A program made the translations under genes and the position numbers. From JAWKUK01 sp041398605 (lineage in GTDB: Bacteria; Planctomycetota; UBA1135; GCA-002686595): a DNA stretch of 64,000 bases. The DNA lies in the NCBI GenBank assembly GCA_041398605.1, contig JAWKUK010000012.1, forward strand, positions 62,001 to 126,000. Reading direction: 5' to 3'. The notes below the pieces were generated by a model. That model was not told the origin of the DNA. It searched no databases and worked only from the letters and a program-made list of their open reading frames with translations. Position 1 is the first letter of the stretch. Each line of letters begins with the position of its first letter. Shown piece by piece: positions 1-9,827 of this stretch.

Positions 1-354
1 CACCTCGTAGAGCGACGAGCCCATGACCCGCGCCGTGACTTCGCCCGTCCGGACCCGCAGGTCGACGACAGAGCCGTTCCTGAGGTACTGCTTGCCGCGC
101 GGCAGGCGGCTTGCGTAGTCGCTGAACGACTCGATGTGCCGACACCACGCGTCGCCCCAGGCCGAGCGTGTCAAGGCGCGGCCGCTCGCCTGGACGCCCT
201 CGTATGCGTCACCCTTGGCGCGCGCCGCAGAGGCCGCGCGCGCGGCGCGCTCGCGGCGCGCGGCCACGGGTACGTACTCCGGGAAGGCGCCGTCCAGGAA
301 GCGCGCGCTGTACGCGGTGCGCCGGCGTCGCGTCGTGTGTCTCTTCTTTGCCAT
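1..354 (-). CDS. SWIM zinc finger family protein, N-terminal part (cut by window edge)
   Basis: The visible 118 residues begin MAKKRHTTRRRRTAYSARFL and contain SAWGDAWCRHIESFSDYASR followed by LPRGKQYLRNGSVVDLRV. This is the N-terminal signature of bacterial SWIM zinc-finger proteins, which usually read T..WG.AWC..LE.....RL.RGR.Y.R.G.V. The start is well fixed: an AAGGAGGAG Shine-Dalgarno lies 7 nt before the ATG. The Zn-binding CxCx(n)CxH part lies beyond base 1. The gene sits 42 bp downstream of, and on the same strand as, the SNF2-family helicase; SWIM and SNF2 genes are commonly paired in bacteria. The role is inferred to be nucleic-acid or protein binding in partnership with the helicase. 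The exact process is not known. Confidence 0.8.
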   Translation of the reverse strand, partial: MAKKRHTTRRRRTAYSARFLDGAFPEYVPVAARRERAARAASAARAKGDAYEGVQASGRALTRSAWGDAWCRHIESFSDYASRLPRGKQYLRNGSVVDLRVRTGEVTARVMGSSLYEV

Positions 355-396
355 CTGTCAGCTCCTCCTTCGGCTCTGTGCGCTCCGCCGTGCCTG

Positions 397-3109
397 TTAC
401 AACGCCGCGTGCCGGACGTCGAGCTTGACGAGGCGCAAGAGCTCCTGGCTCGACAACTCGGTCAGTGCCACCTCACCGGAGCGCTCGAGCAGCTCCTCCG
501 CCATGCGGCGCTTCGCTCGCAGCAGCGCGTCGATGCGCTCTTCGATCGTCCCCCGGCACGTGAACGCGTGGACGAGCACGTTCTTGCGCTGGCCGATCCG
601 GAAGGCGCGGTCCGTTGCCTGGTTCTCGACGGCCGGGTTCCACCAACGGTCGAAGTGCACCACGTGGTTCGCCGCCGTGAGGTTGAGGCCCGTCCCGCCC
701 GCCTTCAACGACAGGACGAAGTACGGCGGGCCGCCCTCGCGTTGGAACTCTGCCACCAGCGCCGCGCGCCGCCGCGTCGCTGTCCCGCCGTGCAGGACGA
801 GGCCAGGGCGCCCGAAACAGCCCGCGAGGAACGCGTCGAGCGGGCCCGTCAGCTCGCGGAACTGCGTGAAGACGAGCACTCGCTCCTGACGCGCCGCCAG
901 CTCTTCGCAGAGCTCCGCCAGGCGCTGGAACTTGCCGCTCGCCTCGGGCGCGAACTCGGCGCTGCCGAGCCCTGACTCGAGCCCTGACTCGATCCCGAGC
1001 GCCGGGTGGTCGCAGATCTGCTTCAAGCGCAGGAGCGACGACAAGACGAGCCCGCGCCGCTCCATCTCATCAGGCGCACGGTCGAGCGACGCCGCGAGCT
1101 CACTCACCGTCGCCTCGTACAAGGCGACCTGCGCCGGCGAGAGGCCGCACAGGACCTGCATCTCGGTCTTCTCCGGCAGGTCCGGCGCGATCTCCGGGTC
1201 CGACTTCATCCGCCGCAGGATGTACGGCCGCAACAGCCGCCGCAATGGCGCATATCCGGGCCCGCCCTCGGCCGTCAGCCGCTTCGTGAACTTCGTGAAC
1301 TCGCCCGCCGAGCCGAGCAAACCCGGGTCGAGGAAATCGAACAACGACCACAGGTCGCCCAGCCGATTCTCGACCGGCGTGCCCGTCAACGCCACCCGCG
1401 CGCGCGCGTGCAGCGCCTTGACGGACTTCGCTTGGCGCGTGCCTGGGTTCTTGATCGCTTGCGCTTCATCCAAGACGACGAGGCCGAACTCGCGCTCCTT
1501 GGCCCAAGCCAAGCTCGGCAGCGTCCCGTAGGTGGTCAAGACGACATCGACGGCGTCGAGGGGCGGGGCCGCGAGGTCCGCCGCCGTCACCTCCGAGCGG
1601 TGCGCGACGAAGACCCGCAAGTGCGGCGCAAAACGCGCGAGCTCCGCCTGCCAGTTGCCGAGCAACGTCGTCGGCAAGACCAAGAGGTGCGGCCCGTGTA
1701 GACCCTCCCGCGCGAGGACCAAGAGCGCCGCGATCACTTGGATCGTCTTGCCGAGCCCCATGTCGTCTGCGAGGCATGCGCCGAGGCCGAGGCGCGCGAG
1801 CAGCGTCAACCAAGCGACGCCGCGGCGCTGGTAGGGCCGCAAGGTCGCGCGCAAGCCCGGGCCCGGGTCTGTCGCAGCGCTCGACTCGGGGACCCGAGCC
1901 GGCGAGCAACCCCGCGAGCCACGGGCCGGCCTCCACCCCGGACCAAGCGGGCGTCGCCGCGCCGTCGCCGGCCCCCGCTGCGCCCGCCGCCAGCGGCGTC
2001 ACCTGCGAGTCGGTGGCCCCTGCGAGGAGGCGCAGCGCGTCGCGCAACGGCAGCCCGCCGCCCCGCGCGCGGCGTTTCAACGCGCTGAAATGGTCGACCG
2101 CCGCCTGGAGCTGCTCGGGGTCGACCTCGACCCAGCGCCCGCGTACGAGGCGCAGCCCGCGCGCGCCGCGGAGCAGCTCCTTCTCCTCCGCCGCGCTGAG
2201 CCGTTCGCCGTCGAGGGAAACGCCCGCGTCGAAGTCCAACAGGGCATCGAGGCCCAGTGTCCCGGGCTCTCGCGCGCCGACGCTCGCGGTCGCGCGTACG
2301 CCGCGCTGGCCCCGCGCGCGCCACCAATCGGGCACGCGCACAGCGATCCCCGCGGCCTCGCAGTCGGGCACGGCGAGCAGGAAGCGGTACGCGTCGTCGA
2401 GGCTCCACGCCAGCGGGTGCCGCAGCTGCCCTGAGTCCCAGAGCGCCTTGACAAACGGCGAGCGCTGCGCGGCGGCATGGACCGGGCGCAGGAGCTGCAG
2501 CATGCGCTCTGGATCGAGCTCGGGCTGCGCGAGCGCGCGCCCGAGCGGCACATGCCGTTCGCGCCCGTCGGCCCCATGCTCGAGGCACGTCGCGAGGAAG
2601 CCAAACGGCTGCGCAGCATCACGCTTCTGTTCGGCGAGGTGGAACACGATGCGTCCGCGGCCGTGCAGGGCGCCGCTCTTGCGCTGCAGGAACTCGTGGA
2701 CGCTGTCGGAGGAGCGAAGCAGCTCGGCGCGCACCGCGCCGTCGACCGCGGCCCAGACCGAGGCGACGGTGCCGGCGTGCGCGTACTCGGCCCCGCGCAT
2801 CGGCGGCAGCGAGTCGAGCAGGGCGGCGATCGTCGTCGCGGAGGCTGGCACCGGCGCGCCACGTTGGTCCTCGCCGCGCTCGGCGAGCGCGAGCAGGTAT
2901 TCACGCGCCACCCGCTGCGCCCACGCCCACGGTGGTTCGAGGCGCCCTTGTGGCGTCTCGACGAGCGCGAGGAGCGCGCCGCCGAGCGACTCATCGGCCG
3001 TGGCTCCGGCCCTGTCCTCGGGCCCGTCCACACGCAGCGCCCCCGCTGGGTCGACGAAGAGGTGGTCGCGCGCCGCGTCCAATGGGCGAGTGGCGGGGGA
3101 CTTCGGCAT
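397..3109 (-). CDS. SNF2/HepA-family DEAD-like helicase with SNF2-associated N-terminal domain; apparent frameshift near 1870-1900
   Basis: The C-terminal half (397-1854) is an intact SNF2 ATPase. It has ATLRPYQRRGVAWL, Walker A DDMGLGKT, a DEAQ box (VVLDEAQAIKN), LTGTPVENRLGDLWSLFDFL, and the helicase-C motifs LKAGGTGLNLTAANHVVHFD and RAFRIGQ. The N-terminal half starts MPKSPATRPLDAARDHLFVD at 3109 and runs in another frame. It resembles the regulatory domain that precedes the motor in bacterial SNF2 proteins. It reaches WLAGLLAGSG about 30 codons before the first helicase motif, where coding sense moves to the other frame (VPESSAATDPGPGLRATLRPYQ). A single-base indel near 1885-1898 would restore a protein of about 900 residues, the usual family length. 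That spot holds a perfect palindrome, CTCGGGGACCCGAG. Either a sequencing error or a recent mutation is possible. Confidence 0.85.
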
Positions 3110-3307
3110 CGCATCGTGATGATGCACGAGCCGCCCGACGCGCGCGAGCCGTCGGCCCGTGATCTGCGCGGGCGCTCGGCTCGGATCCGTCGCCGCGCTT
3201 GGGCGCGGCCAGCCGCGGCCTCCGTGGTACCCTCGGCCAGAATGCGTGTGCGCGCGCAGGCCACCGGTCGGTCGATGCGAACGCGGCACCGCGCCAAAGG
3301 TCAGTCC

Positions 3308-4830
3308 ATGCTCTCCGCCCTGGTTCTGCTCGCGTCGTGTGCTCCTTGTCTCTGGCCGCCGCAGGTGCCCGCGCCAGCGCGGGTGCCGGCGACCTCCGTG
3401 CAACCGTCGCCCGCCGTGGCGCCAGACGGCACATCGCCAGAGGTCACGCTATTCGATGGGTTTGACGCGTATGAGCGGCTGCTCGACGCATTTGCGGTCG
3501 CGCCCGAGGCCGACCGGGACGCGCCGTCCGTCCACGTCCGCGCAGACCATGGGCTCGGAGCGTGGCAGCGCGGCGAGCGGCGGTCGAAGAGTGGACGCGG
3601 CTCGCGCTCGAGCTCCGCGGCGCGACGGGTGAGGTCGACCTGCTCGCAGCGGCGCTGCGGCTCGAGTGCTTCGAGCGGGATGAACCGACGCGCATTCGGC
3701 GCGGGAGCTACAACTTCGGCTCCCCCGCCCGTGGTACACGGATGCGCGTGCGCGCCCTCTTTGCGCTGCCCGAGCTCGCTTCGCGCTCCTTCGACGACGG
3801 CTTTGCTGGCGTGTTCTATGTGAACTTCCTGCTCGGGTACTCCGCCGCATTGGGGGGACATCGGACGCCGGTCCCGCTTCAGTTCGACGCCCGAGGTCAG
3901 CTCGCGCCCATCGTCCTCGACGTCGGCGTGGACGGGATGGGGCAATGGGAGTGCGCGTTTGTTCTGCAGGTCGGGGGCGGCGTGAGCGACGAGGTCGTCC
4001 TCGACAATGGTCTCGGGAGCTTCGCGGAGCGCACCGCGGGCTGGCTCGCAGCGGCCGCGGCGGAGGCCGGGCCTCGGCTCGACGCGCCAACGGCCCCGAG
4101 CCTTGAGCATGCGCGCCGGGCGTTTGCGTCGCGGGTCGCGCTGCTCGGTGACGCTGCGAGCCTCGAGCGGTCGGCCGAGTTCTTGGTCCGGGTCCGCGGC
4201 GATCGCCAGGCTCCGCCGCGCCCGCGGTGGCAGGGGCCGGCCGCGCTCGACCTCGTCGATGCGCTCCTTTCCCAAGAGGCACAATGCCTGCGCGCGGGCC
4301 GCTCGCCGTATGCCGCCCACACGGAGTGGACGACCACCCGCGGCCCTTTTTGGCGGACCTACGCGCACGGTCCAATGGATCTCCCTGCGTGGACGCTCTT
4401 GCCCAGCGCCGCTCCTGAGCAGCGGCTCCCCTTGATCGTCGTCTTGCACGAGCCGGGCTTCGATGAGGGTTGGGCGCTGCGCCTCGCCGGCCGGGGCGCG
4501 CTCTTCGACGAGGCGGACCGGCGAGGCTTCGCTGTGCTCGCGCCGGCCAATGCGGCCTTCGCGCAGGACCCGAGCGCGCTGCGCGCGCTCGTCGCCTCGC
4601 TCGCGCTCGAAGCGCCGCTCGACCTCGAGCGTGTGCACGTGCTCTGTCCTGCGAGCGTCGCGGCCCTCGCTCAGCGGATCGAGGAGACCAACCCGGGGCT
4701 CGTCGCGGGCGTGCACGTGATCGACCCGGAGGTGCGCCCGGGCAGCACCGAGGCCGGCCGTGACGGCGCGTCCCGCTCGCGGACGCTCGGCCTCGAGTCC
4801 GCGTTCGCGCAGCTCCTCGCGCGGCTCTAG
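3308..4830 (+). CDS. Putative lipoprotein with C-terminal alpha/beta-hydrolase-like region; apparent frameshift near 3565-3590
   Basis: The N-terminus, MLSALVLLASCAP, looks like a short lipoprotein signal with lipobox LLASC, followed by a Pro/Val-rich linker and SPEVTLFDGFDAYERLLDAF. The second part, in another frame from about 3570 (AAVEEWTRLALELRGATGEV), runs to the stop at 4830. Coding character (GC-rich third positions, sensible composition) switches frame around 3565-3590, so one indel is inferred and the whole would be about 507 residues. The last third (LPLIVVLHEPGFDEGWALRL ... GFAVLAPANAAFA ... RVHVLCPASVAALA) has the strand order of an alpha/beta hydrolase. The expected GxSxG nucleophile is absent, so an enzymatic role is doubtful. 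I do not recognise the middle part. Confidence 0.55.
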
Positions 4831-4867
4831 GCCGGACCGCAGGCCAGGCAACAGGCCACATTGCAGC

Positions 4868-4951
4868 GCCGAGAGCAAGGCCGAGAGCAAGGCCGAGAGC
4901 AAGGCCGATAGCAAGGCCGATAGCAGGGCCGAGAGCGGGGCCGAGAGCGGG
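4868..4951. repeat. 12-bp tandem repeat, 7 units
   Basis: Seven consecutive 12-base units derive from GCCGAGAGCAAG. The first three are identical; later units carry GAT for GAG or GGG for AAG. The array lies in the 246-bp spacer between the putative lipoprotein gene and the ECF sigma factor gene. No gene is supported across it. It is one of several unrelated minisatellite-like arrays in this window. Confidence 0.85.
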
Positions 4952-5076
4952 GCACTCCGGGAGGCCCCGCGGCCCCCGTGGCTCGGCTCAGCTTGCGGGT
5001 GGGCGCCCGTCGATAGTTCATGGTCCGCCGCTCGGTCGGCGGGCTGCTCCCGGGGCGCGGCCCGCGGGTCCCCACG

Positions 5077-5851
5077 ATGAGGCAACAGGAACCGGTCGAC
5101 CCTGAGGCGCCGTCACCCGACGGCTCGCTGTCGGTTGGGTCGGGGCCAGACGCGCGTTCTGGCAGCGCTGCGCCTGACGCGGCAGGTGCTGGGACCGGCG
5201 AGCGGCTCGCGCTCGGCGCGCCGCTGCCGTCCGACGCGGAGGCATGGAATCGCCTCGTCGAAGAGGCCGGCCCCGCGTCCTTGCTCGTCGCGATCGAGGC
5301 GCGCATGGGCGCGCGCCTCGCGCGCCGTGCCTCAGCCGAGGACGTCCTCCAGGAGGCGCTGCTCGGCGCATGGCGCTCCCGCGGGACGGCGCGCTGGGAG
5401 GGCCCGCGCGCGTTCCGCGGCTGGCTGCTGGCGATCGCCCTGAACCGGCTGCGCGACCTCGCCGACGAAGCCAGCGCCGACAAGCGCGGCGGCGGCGCGC
5501 CGACGCCCCTCTTCAGCGAGGCTCGCCCAGCGCCCGGGCGCGGACCCCGGTGAGGACCCGCGCGACGCGCTGGGGCCGGTCGTCTCGACCACCGCGAGCC
5601 GCGCGTACTACGTGCGCGAGCGCGCCGAGGTGATGCGCGCCGCGCTCGAGTCCCTGCCTGAGGCGCTGCGCGAGGTCGTGCGCCTGCGCCTCTTCGAAGA
5701 GCGCGCCGTCGAGGAGGTCGCGGCTGCGTTGGGGCTCGGCGAGTCCGCGGTGAAGCACCGCTTCCTCAAGGGGCTGGGCCTGTATCGAGACCGCCTGCGC
5801 CACGAGCTGCGCTCGCGCTCGGGCGGCTCCGAGTTTCGCCGGGGAGCGTGA
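5077..5851 (+). CDS. ECF-type RNA polymerase sigma factor; apparent frameshift near 5490-5530
   Basis: The first frame starts MRQQEPVDPEAPSPDG and, after a Gly/Ala-rich leader, carries sigma region 2 (RASAEDVLQEALLGAWRSRG, then PRAFRGWLLAIALNRLRDLA). It stops at 5553. The second frame, open from before 5522, carries LAQRPGADPGEDPRDALGPV and then region 4 (SLPEALREVVRLRLFEERAV, then EVAAALGLGESAVKHRFLKG), a helix-turn-helix that binds the -35 element. Joined by one indel, the protein has the normal ECF length of about 255 residues. The gene ends 39 bp before a large Ser/Thr kinase, a pairing typical of planctomycete-type ECF groups in which the kinase is thought to control the sigma factor. 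As read, the factor would be cut off between regions 2 and 4. Confidence 0.8.
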
Positions 5852-5890
5852 ACGCGGCGTCGCGCGGCCCCGCTCTCTTCGTTACCAGCC

Positions 5891-8800
5891 ATGGATCGCC
5901 CCCCGACCGCAGCGCCCGACGAGCTCGCCGAGCACCTGACCCCGCTGGAGCGCCAGCGCGCGGAGGCGCTCGACGCGGTCCTCGCGGCGCAAGCGGACGG
6001 CCGCAGCTTGTCCATGGACGAGCTCGCGGTCCTGGCGCCCGGGCTGACGCGCGCTGTGCTCGCGGAGACGCTGGAGCTCGCGCGCGACGTCGCCGTACGC
6101 CCCGCCGAGGGCTTGCCGCGTGTCGCGGGGTACACCCTGGAGTTCGAGCTCGGCCGCGGCGGCATGGGCACGGTGTTCCTCGCGCGCCAAGAGCGCGCGC
6201 ACGGCCGCACCGTCGCGTTGAAGGTGCTGCCGCACGCCGCCGGCCTCTCGCAGCGCGCGCGCGAGCGCTTCCGCGCCGAGGCGCGCACGCTGGCGCAGCT
6301 ACGTCACCCCGCGGTGGTCCACCTCGTCGACGTGATCGAGCGCGGCGAGCTCATGGCCTACGCGATGGAGTGGGTCGAAGGCAGCTCGCTCGACAAGCTG
6401 CTGCGCAGCGCGCCCCGCGCCGGCGCCGCGCGGGATCTCGAAGGCGTCCGCGCGGCGCTCGGCCCGCGCGTCGATGCCGGGCTGCTCGTCCCGGGGCGCC
6501 GCCTCGACGCTTGGACGAGCTACATCTGCCGCATCGGCGTGCGCATCGCGCGCGCGCTCGACGCCGTGCACGCCGAGGGGCTCGTGCACCGCGACGTCAA
6601 GCCCTCGAACATCCTGCTGCGCACCGACGGCGCGCCGGTCCTGTCCGACTTCGGGCTCGCGCACTCGCGCGAGCTCGGCCAGGGCACGCAGAGCGGCGCG
6701 TTCCTCGGCACCGCGGCCTACGCGTCGCCCGAGCAGCTGCGCGGCGCGCGCGACCTGGACGCGCGCGCGGACTTGTATGCGCTCGGCGCGACGCTGCTGC
6801 ACGCGCTCGCGGGCGCGGAGACGTGCGCCAAGGGCTCGCCGTCGACGATCTTGGCGCAGCTCGAGCGCACGGGCCCGCTGCGCCTCGGCGCTGCGCGGCG
6901 CGGGCTGCCGCGCGACCTCGAGACGGTGCTCGCGACCGCGATGGCGTTTGCGCCGGAGGCGCGCTACGGCAGCGCCGCCGAGCTCGCCGCGGACCTCGAG
7001 CGCGTGCTGCGCGACGAGGTCATCCGCGCGAAGCCGCCGAGCGCCTTGGCGCGCGCGCGCGCCGCGCTGCGGCGCAACGAGCGCCTCTTGGCGGCGGCCG
7101 TCATCGGCGGCGTCATCGCGTCCGTCGCCGTGGCCTTGATCGCGCTGCGTGTCATCGTCGTCCCGCGCCAAGCCGCGGCGCGCCTCGCCAGCGCGCGCAA
7201 CGCGCTGTTGAACCCGCACCAGCTCGAGCGCGCCCTCGATCGCGCGGTCCTCGGGCCAGGCGCCCCGTTCCGCCCCGGCGGTCGCTTCGACTTCGACGCG
7301 ACGCTCGCGGACTACGCCGCCGCCGCGCGCTTCCGCGCGCCCGGACCGCTGGAGGCGACCGAGCGCGAGACCGTCGCGTGGATGGTCGATTGGATCCGCT
7401 CGCGCTATCGCCCGACGCTCGAGCTGCGGGCGCTGAAGCGCCATGCGCCGCTCGCCGCGCGCCTCTTGGGTGACGCGCAGAGCGTCGCGCTTGGCGCGGC
7501 GCTCACGGACCCTGCGAGCGTGCCGTGGGCCGAGGCCAACGCGCTGGACCGCCGCTGCCTCGGCCTGCTCGGGTTCATGGTGGGCGCGTGGGACCTCTGC
7601 GCGCTGGCGTGGGAGCCGATGTCACGCGCGGGCGCTGGCGTGGACCCGCTCGTCGACGCTGGGCTCGCGCTCTTGTTCCTCTCGCGCGGCGAGGACGGGC
7701 GCGCCTATGCGCGGCTCAATGACGTGCGCCGGGCTGTGCCGAGCTCGCGCGTCGTCGCGCTCGCGCTCGCGGAGGCGGCGCTCCGCTGCGGCGACGACGC
7801 GGTCGCCGAGGAGGCGCTGGCGGCGTCGCGCGCGCTCGCCGGCGACGACCTGTACGGCGACACCGAGCGCCTCGCAGCGGTTTGGGCGCAGCGGCGCGCC
7901 GCGCGCGACCCGGCGCTGCGCGCGGACGCTCTGGCTGCGTGGGAGCGCACGGAGCGCAACGACCTGAGCCCGTGGCCGCACTTTGCGCGGGCTGAGGCGT
8001 CGCGCGCCATGGGGGACACGCGCGGCGCGGCCCTCGCCAGCGCGCGCGCGGCGCGCTTCTGCCCCGACGCGGCCCCGCTCGCGCGCGCCCTCGCCGAGGA
8101 CACCGCCGCATGGTGGGGCGCCGCAGACGAGGCCGAGCGCCGCGCGACGGCCGCGGCGTGCCTCGCGCGCGCGCCTTGGCTCTTCGGGCTGCTCGACGCG
8201 CTCGATGCGACCGGCGTCGCGCACCCGTTCCCCGCGGGCCTCGCGGCGGCGCCGATGCTCTGGCCGCGTGTCTTGTGCGTCGCGTTTGGCGCGCCGCTGC
8301 CGCGCGCGAGCGAGCGCGTGCAAGGCGGCGGCTTCGAGCGCCCCGCGCGCGGGGGCTGGGTGACGGAGCTCGCGCCCGACCGCGCGCCCGATGGCTGGCG
8401 TCGTGTGCCGCTCGCGGAGTGTGTCGCGCGCCCGGGGCGCGCGCCGAAGGCGGCGCCGGTCACGCACTCGGCCGCGCCGCACGCAGGGTCGAGCGGCGCA
8501 GGGTCGAGCGACGCAGGGTCGAGCGACGCAGGGTCGAGCGACGCAGATGTGTCGCACGCAGTGCCCGTGGGCGCGGGCCGGGTCTTGCTGGTGCGCGCGA
8601 CCTGGGCGCCGCGCGAAGGCGCCCAGTCGCTGCTCATCGGCGACGCCGCATTGGCGCAGCGCCTCGACGCGCAGGCCGGCGAAGCGCTGACGCTGCGCCT
8701 CAGCGCGTGCGCGGACCCCGGCGTCTGGGGCGGGACGCGCGCGCTGGAGATCGACCTCGACGGCGAGGTGCTCCACGTCGAGCGCTTCGATGGCGCGGCC

Positions 8801-8962
8801 TCCCGCGTGGGCGCGCTGCAATGGCGCGACGTCGAGGTCCACTTCAGCGCGCCGCGCGCCGGCGCCGAGCTGCGCCTCGTCGCGCGCACGTCGATCAGCC
8901 CAGACCTCGGCGCGGGCCTCGTCCTCGACGACGTCAGCGTGCGGCACGCCTCGCGGCGTTAG
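5891..8962 (+). CDS. Membrane-anchored Ser/Thr protein kinase with large extracytoplasmic C-terminal region
   Basis: The protein has 1023 residues. A helical N-terminal segment (1-75) precedes a Hanks-type kinase domain: glycine loop GRGGMG (88-93), VALKVL with Lys111, catalytic HRDVKPSN (233-240), DFG (253-255) and GTAAYASPEQLRG. About 35 Ala/Arg-rich residues (RSAPRAGAARDLEGVRAALG and following) are inserted between the hinge and helix E. One transmembrane helix lies at about 398-424. The outer 600 residues begin with Ala-rich helical sequence resembling TPR-type repeats, then four AGSS[DG] repeats at about 865-884. They end in a beta-rich domain (WAPREGAQSLLIGDAALAQR ... GVWGGTRALEIDLDGEVLHV) like a carbohydrate-binding sandwich. 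It is inferred to sense an envelope signal and to act with the adjacent sigma factor. Confidence 0.9.
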   Translation: MDRPPTAAPDELAEHLTPLERQRAEALDAVLAAQADGRSLSMDELAVLAPGLTRAVLAETLELARDVAVRPAEGLPRVAGYTLEFELGRGGMGTVFLARQERAHGRTVALKVLPHAAGLSQRARERFRAEARTLAQLRHPAVVHLVDVIERGELMAYAMEWVEGSSLDKLLRSAPRAGAARDLEGVRAALGPRVDAGLLVPGRRLDAWTSYICRIGVRIARALDAVHAEGLVHRDVKPSNILLRTDGAPVLSDFGLAHSRELGQGTQSGAFLGTAAYASPEQLRGARDLDARADLYALGATLLHALAGAETCAKGSPSTILAQLERTGPLRLGAARRGLPRDLETVLATAMAFAPEARYGSAAELAADLERVLRDEVIRAKPPSALARARAALRRNERLLAAAVIGGVIASVAVALIALRVIVVPRQAAARLASARNALLNPHQLERALDRAVLGPGAPFRPGGRFDFDATLADYAAAARFRAPGPLEATERETVAWMVDWIRSRYRPTLELRALKRHAPLAARLLGDAQSVALGAALTDPASVPWAEANALDRRCLGLLGFMVGAWDLCALAWEPMSRAGAGVDPLVDAGLALLFLSRGEDGRAYARLNDVRRAVPSSRVVALALAEAALRCGDDAVAEEALAASRALAGDDLYGDTERLAAVWAQRRAARDPALRADALAAWERTERNDLSPWPHFARAEASRAMGDTRGAALASARAARFCPDAAPLARALAEDTAAWWGAADEAERRATAAACLARAPWLFGLLDALDATGVAHPFPAGLAAAPMLWPRVLCVAFGAPLPRASERVQGGGFERPARGGWVTELAPDRAPDGWRRVPLAECVARPGRAPKAAPVTHSAAPHAGSSGAGSSDAGSSDAGSSDADVSHAVPVGAGRVLLVRATWAPREGAQSLLIGDAALAQRLDAQAGEALTLRLSACADPGVWGGTRALEIDLDGEVLHVERFDGAASRVGALQWRDVEVHFSAPRAGAELRLVARTSISPDLGAGLVLDDVSVRHASRR
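8483..8542 (+). repeat. 15-bp in-frame tandem repeat inside the kinase gene, 4 units
   Basis: Four units of GCAGGGTCGAGCGAC (the first with GGC at the end) encode AGSSG followed by three AGSSD units. The repeat sits in a Ser/Ala-rich linker just before the C-terminal beta-rich domain. Unit number can vary without breaking the frame. Confidence 0.9.
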
Positions 8963-9018
8963 CTCCGGCCCCTGAACGGTCGGCTGCAATGGCCAGCTGC
9001 ATGGCCCGCGGCCCGGTT

Positions 9019-9083
9019 CGCTGGCTCGGCTCGCTGGCTCGGCCCGCTGGCTCGGCCCGCTGGCTCGGCCCGCTGGCTCGGCC
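9019..9083. repeat. 13-bp tandem repeat, 5 units
   Basis: Five units of CGCTGGCTCGGC[CT] fill the 145-bp spacer between the convergent ends of the kinase gene and the hypothetical gene at 9108-9665. The unit is not a multiple of three and is unrelated in sequence to the other arrays. Confidence 0.85.
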
Positions 9084-9107
9084 GGCTCCGCAGCGAGCGC
9101 GCGCGGG

Positions 9108-9665
9108 TCAGCCCTCGGCCATCAGCGCGGTGAGCGCCGCGAAGCCCGGGTCGCGGGTGACGTCGAGGTGCACGAGCGCTGCCACGAGGGCCTCGCCCTC
9201 CGCTCGCTCGAGGTCCAGCGCGACGCACAGCCCCGAGGTCCCGATGCGGGCCCACTGGGACCGCACGGTGCCGGGCACGAGCACGACCAGGCGTGCCCCG
9301 TCGAGGCGCCACACGACGCTGGGCGTCGTCGCCGCTCCCTCGGCGCCCTCCACCGGGCCGTCCGCTTCCGCGGCCTGCTCCGGCCCCATGGGCCAGCTCG
9401 CCTCCGCCAGGTCCGCCTCGGGCAAGGTGTCCGGGGCCGCGAGGGCGGCTTCGTCCGAAGGAGCGAGGGTGAGGTCACCCATGGGGCCCCGCAGCGCCAG
9501 GTGCGCGAACGCGTCGTCGCCGTCCACGGCGAGGTATGCATCCTCGCCGAGCTCGACGCCGAACCCCTCGTCGTCGACACCGAGCGTCACGAGCTGCACC
9601 TCGCCGCTCGCCGGGTCGTGGAACGCGCGCGTGCGCAGATTGCCGTCGAAGACGATGTCCAACAT
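9108..9665 (-). CDS. Hypothetical protein, 185 aa
   Basis: I do not recognise this protein. It starts MLDIVFDGNLRTRAFHDPAS, is acidic and beta-rich, has no signal peptide or transmembrane segment, and ends ALVHLDVTRDPGFAALTALM. The middle (PEQAAEADGPVEGAEGAATT) looks like a flexible acidic linker. Flanking it are two strand-rich halves, one with MGDLTLAPSD and one with WRLDGARLVVLVPGTVRSQW. It is convergent with the kinase gene and divergent from the DUF1475 gene, so it is probably transcribed alone. A GTG three codons upstream is an alternative start. It is likely cytoplasmic; no function is offered. Confidence 0.6.
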   Translation of the reverse strand: MLDIVFDGNLRTRAFHDPASGEVQLVTLGVDDEGFGVELGEDAYLAVDGDDAFAHLALRGPMGDLTLAPSDEAALAAPDTLPEADLAEASWPMGPEQAAEADGPVEGAEGAATTPSVVWRLDGARLVVLVPGTVRSQWARIGTSGLCVALDLERAEGEALVAALVHLDVTRDPGFAALTALMAEG

Positions 9666-9827
9666 CGAAGCCACTCCGTGCCCTATCGCTGCGCCGCCTG
9701 GGCGCGAGCGCCAGCGCCTCCGCCCGGCCGCGGCACTGCGCCGTCGGCCCGAGCGCGACCTCGGCCGGGCAGCCACGCATCGTAATCGGTACCCTCTCCG
9801 CATGTGGGGCCGTTCGAGGTGCGAGCG

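Noticed and set aside
3301..5085. Minus-strand frame of 594 codons over the lipoprotein and repeat region
   Set aside because: It contains the translated 12-bp repeat (SALLSALLSALL) and Arg-rich stretches; there is no recognisable domain.
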